Shown piece after piece: positions 62,504 through 64,000 of a stretch of DNA of 64,000 nucleotides (positions are counted from its first letter, which is position 1; every line of letters begins with the position of its first letter). Location of the stretch: NCBI GenBank assembly GCA_965247505.1, contig OZ252020.1, forward strand, positions 2,666,001 to 2,730,000. Reading direction: 5' to 3'. Position numbers and translations under genes: made by a program. The notes under the pieces are model-generated. The model was given only the letters and a program-made list of their open reading frames with translations, had not been told where the DNA came from and ran no database searches. This DNA is from CAIYRG01 sp965247505. Its GTDB lineage: Bacteria; Pseudomonadota; Alphaproteobacteria; Micropepsales; Micropepsaceae.

Positions 62504-62955
62504 CCCCACCGCACATCGCGCCGCGTAGAGGGCGAGCCTGGCCGTGAGCGGGTGGCGGGTGGATGGCCCAGGAGGGAGTCCATGCCGTTCGCAATCACCA
62601 AGCCACGGGAGACGGCACGATGCAGACGATCAAGCTGCCGCGCACAAACGCGCACACTTTTCTCACCCACATGTTCCGACGGGGCCTTGATGACGACCGC
62701 TTCCGTGTCGAGAGGTTTCAGTCGATGTCCGACGGCGAGATCCGCCCCAGGCGCTGCAACGGGCCGTCGAAGAAGGACCGCGGCAAGGCGTCTCGTGAGA
62801 TCGTCTCGCTGCGAACCGTCCAGAAGATCAGGCCCGCGCGCGACGAGATCATCATCTGCACGGGCGTCCATTGCGCCACCGCCGGTGTGCAGTACTGGGG
62901 CGAATATGCTATTTGGGGTCATATGTTACGGCTATGAGGAATCCATCGTTTTGCG
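62504..62955 (+). repeat. third, shortened copy of the 105-aa gene block
   Basis: Corresponds to about 53872-54323 in copy 2. Starts exactly at the end of element C and loses similarity after AATCCATCG. Confidence 0.82.
62620..62937 (+). CDS. 105-residue protein of unknown function (copy 3 of 3)
   Basis: Same ATG context as the other copies. It has replacements MFRRG for MFGRG, SMSDGE and KKDRGK, plus several silent changes (for instance TTC/TTT, CTC/CTT, ACT/ACC). The frame is intact although the block is the most diverged of the three. Confidence 0.52.
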   Translation: MQTIKLPRTNAHTFLTHMFRRGLDDDRFRVERFQSMSDGEIRPRRCNGPSKKDRGKASREIVSLRTVQKIRPARDEIIICTGVHCATAGVQYWGEYAIWGHMLRL

Positions 62956-63010
62956 GCGATGTCCCTATCTCTGTTGAAATTCGTGGGGCAGGCATCGCTG
63001 GTTGATGATG

Positions 63011-64000
63011 CTATGCTTCCTTCATGATGGTTTCAATGGCACTGTCGGCCTGAGCCTTTCTCAAGTGTTCCTGGAGAGCATTTCGGAGGATGGGCAGCTG
63101 GCGATAGGCCTTGAGGCGACGGAAGGTTTTCTGGGCCTCCAGCAGGCCGGCGGCGGTCCATCTGAGCGCCATCTCGGCGTGTCTCCAGCGTTTGACGTTG
63201 CGGGTGACCTGGCGCCGTGCCGAGCGCGTTCTCGACGATGTTGGTGCAGGCGAGCGAGCGCCGGAGTTCGTGCGGTAGGCCGAGGCGGATGACGGTGAGG
63301 ATCTCCTCCAGCCCCTCCAGGATGCTGCCCGAGACGCCCGGTTCCTCATGCTCCAGACGCCGGACCAGGTTGCGCAAGAGCCGCTCGGCCTTGTTTGCGT
63401 CGTCCTGGTCCCAGGCCTGACGGGGCGCCTTCTTGACGCTCGCGTGCAAATGTTGGGGCAGGCGCTCGATGATGTTACGGCCCTTGTGGACCTGGCAGCG
63501 CTGGATGGCGGCGGCCACACCGAAGGTGTTTCGGATCGCTTTGCTGAGTGCCTTCGCGCCATCGACGATGAACAGCCGCGGCAGTGTCGGATCGAGCCCC
63601 CTGGCGAGGAGATTGTCGATCAAGTCCTGGACGACGACCGTGTTCTCCGTCGCCCCCTCGACCACGGCCAGGACATGCTTGTCGCCGTTGCCATCGACGC
63701 CGATCGCCGCCATCAGGACATGGTCGCCGCCATGCAGACCGTCGATCTGGATGACTAGCAGGTCGAGTTCCGAGAGATCCGAGGCGAGCCAGGCCTTCAT
63801 CTTCTTGCGTGACAGCGCCACAAAGCGCCGGGAAACGGCCGACTTCGAGGTGCCGTCGCCACGCGCTTTCGCCAGCTCGCCCTCGGGCAGACGGACCGCG
63901 CGGTGGTACTTGCGGGTCGACACGTTCAGCACCATCAGGTTGAGCGCCCACTCGAGCAGCAGGTTGCCATCGCGTAGCGCCTGCCAACTCTCCAAGCTCA
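63011..64000 (-). pseudogene. IS256-family transposase, frameshifted, 5' end beyond window
   Basis: The minus strand reads IQIDGLHGGDHVLMAAIGVD (first D), LPRLFIVDGAKALSKAIRN (second D), CQVHKGRNIIERLPQ and SLACTNIVENALGT (E region) as in IS256 transposases. Near 63225 the frame changes: the correct continuation (RQVTRNVKRWRHAEMALRWTAAGLLEA) lies in the phase that ends at 63011. One extra or two missing bases explain it. Most of the DDE core is intact but the product would be truncated. Confidence 0.85.

Overview
The window looks like the chromosome of a Gram-negative proteobacterium (alpha or gamma; the sequence alone does not decide). Many secreted and Tat-exported proteins, c-type heme proteins of the DUF1592/DUF1552 kind, a Bug-type solute-binding protein and a TonB-domain BlaR-like sensor fit that. 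The right half is so full of broken insertion sequences, duplications and toxin modules that an IS-expanded genome, as in some symbionts, is a reasonable inference.

Left half (1-33546): ordinary, tightly packed metabolic and envelope genes. There are tandem amidohydrolase-like proteins ending in a TIG domain, an MscS channel, and then a mirror-image pair of three-gene operons (DUF1592 cytochrome-type protein, DUF1552 protein, secreted ankyrin-repeat protein) pointing away from a shared 542-bp intergenic region. An M61 peptidase, DoxX-like and DUF3179 proteins, a Bug-family binding protein, dienelactone hydrolase and a Tat-exported esterase follow. After them come a BlaI repressor and M56 sensor with a perfect palindromic operator, paired small secreted proteins, a Tat-exported flavoprotein, DUF998, a VOC protein and a cytochrome c / Vgb-propeller fusion.

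Transition (33547-35563): about 1.4 kb without a convincing gene, holding nested inverted repeats of GTGACGGA type, then scraps of IstB, IS110 and IS6 transposases.

Right half (35564-64000): a mobile and defence region. Four IS3-type elements with readable inverted ends are present, one of them inserted in an IS481 gene with a 9-bp target duplication. Remnants of IS6, IS21, IS30, IS66, IS110, IS256, IS481 and RIT-like recombinases lie among them. Cargo includes a DNA-methylase fragment, an FRG-TPR gene split by one stop codon, a Fic protein between two copies of a 1370-bp integrase unit, a PIN/RHH toxin-antitoxin pair, an Abi-type HEPN protein, an MNT-HEPN pair, PrlF-YhaV, a DUF1778-GNAT pair and another HEPN-like protein. 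A plasmid- or ICE-like block (zinc-ribbon protein, SSB, Toprim fragment) sits at 54.7-57.5 kb.

The most unusual signal is a 92-bp element present in seven copies (three nearly identical, four diverged but aligning without gaps). The near-identical copies can be folded into a three-way junction: a 12-bp outer stem plus two inner hairpins. Copies lie at the borders of toxin cassettes and of truncated duplications; two of them bracket the PrlF-YhaV pair almost exactly. Two perfect 87-bp inverted repeats likewise frame the DUF1778-GNAT/HEPN segment, and a 105-residue protein of unknown function occurs three times next to these elements.
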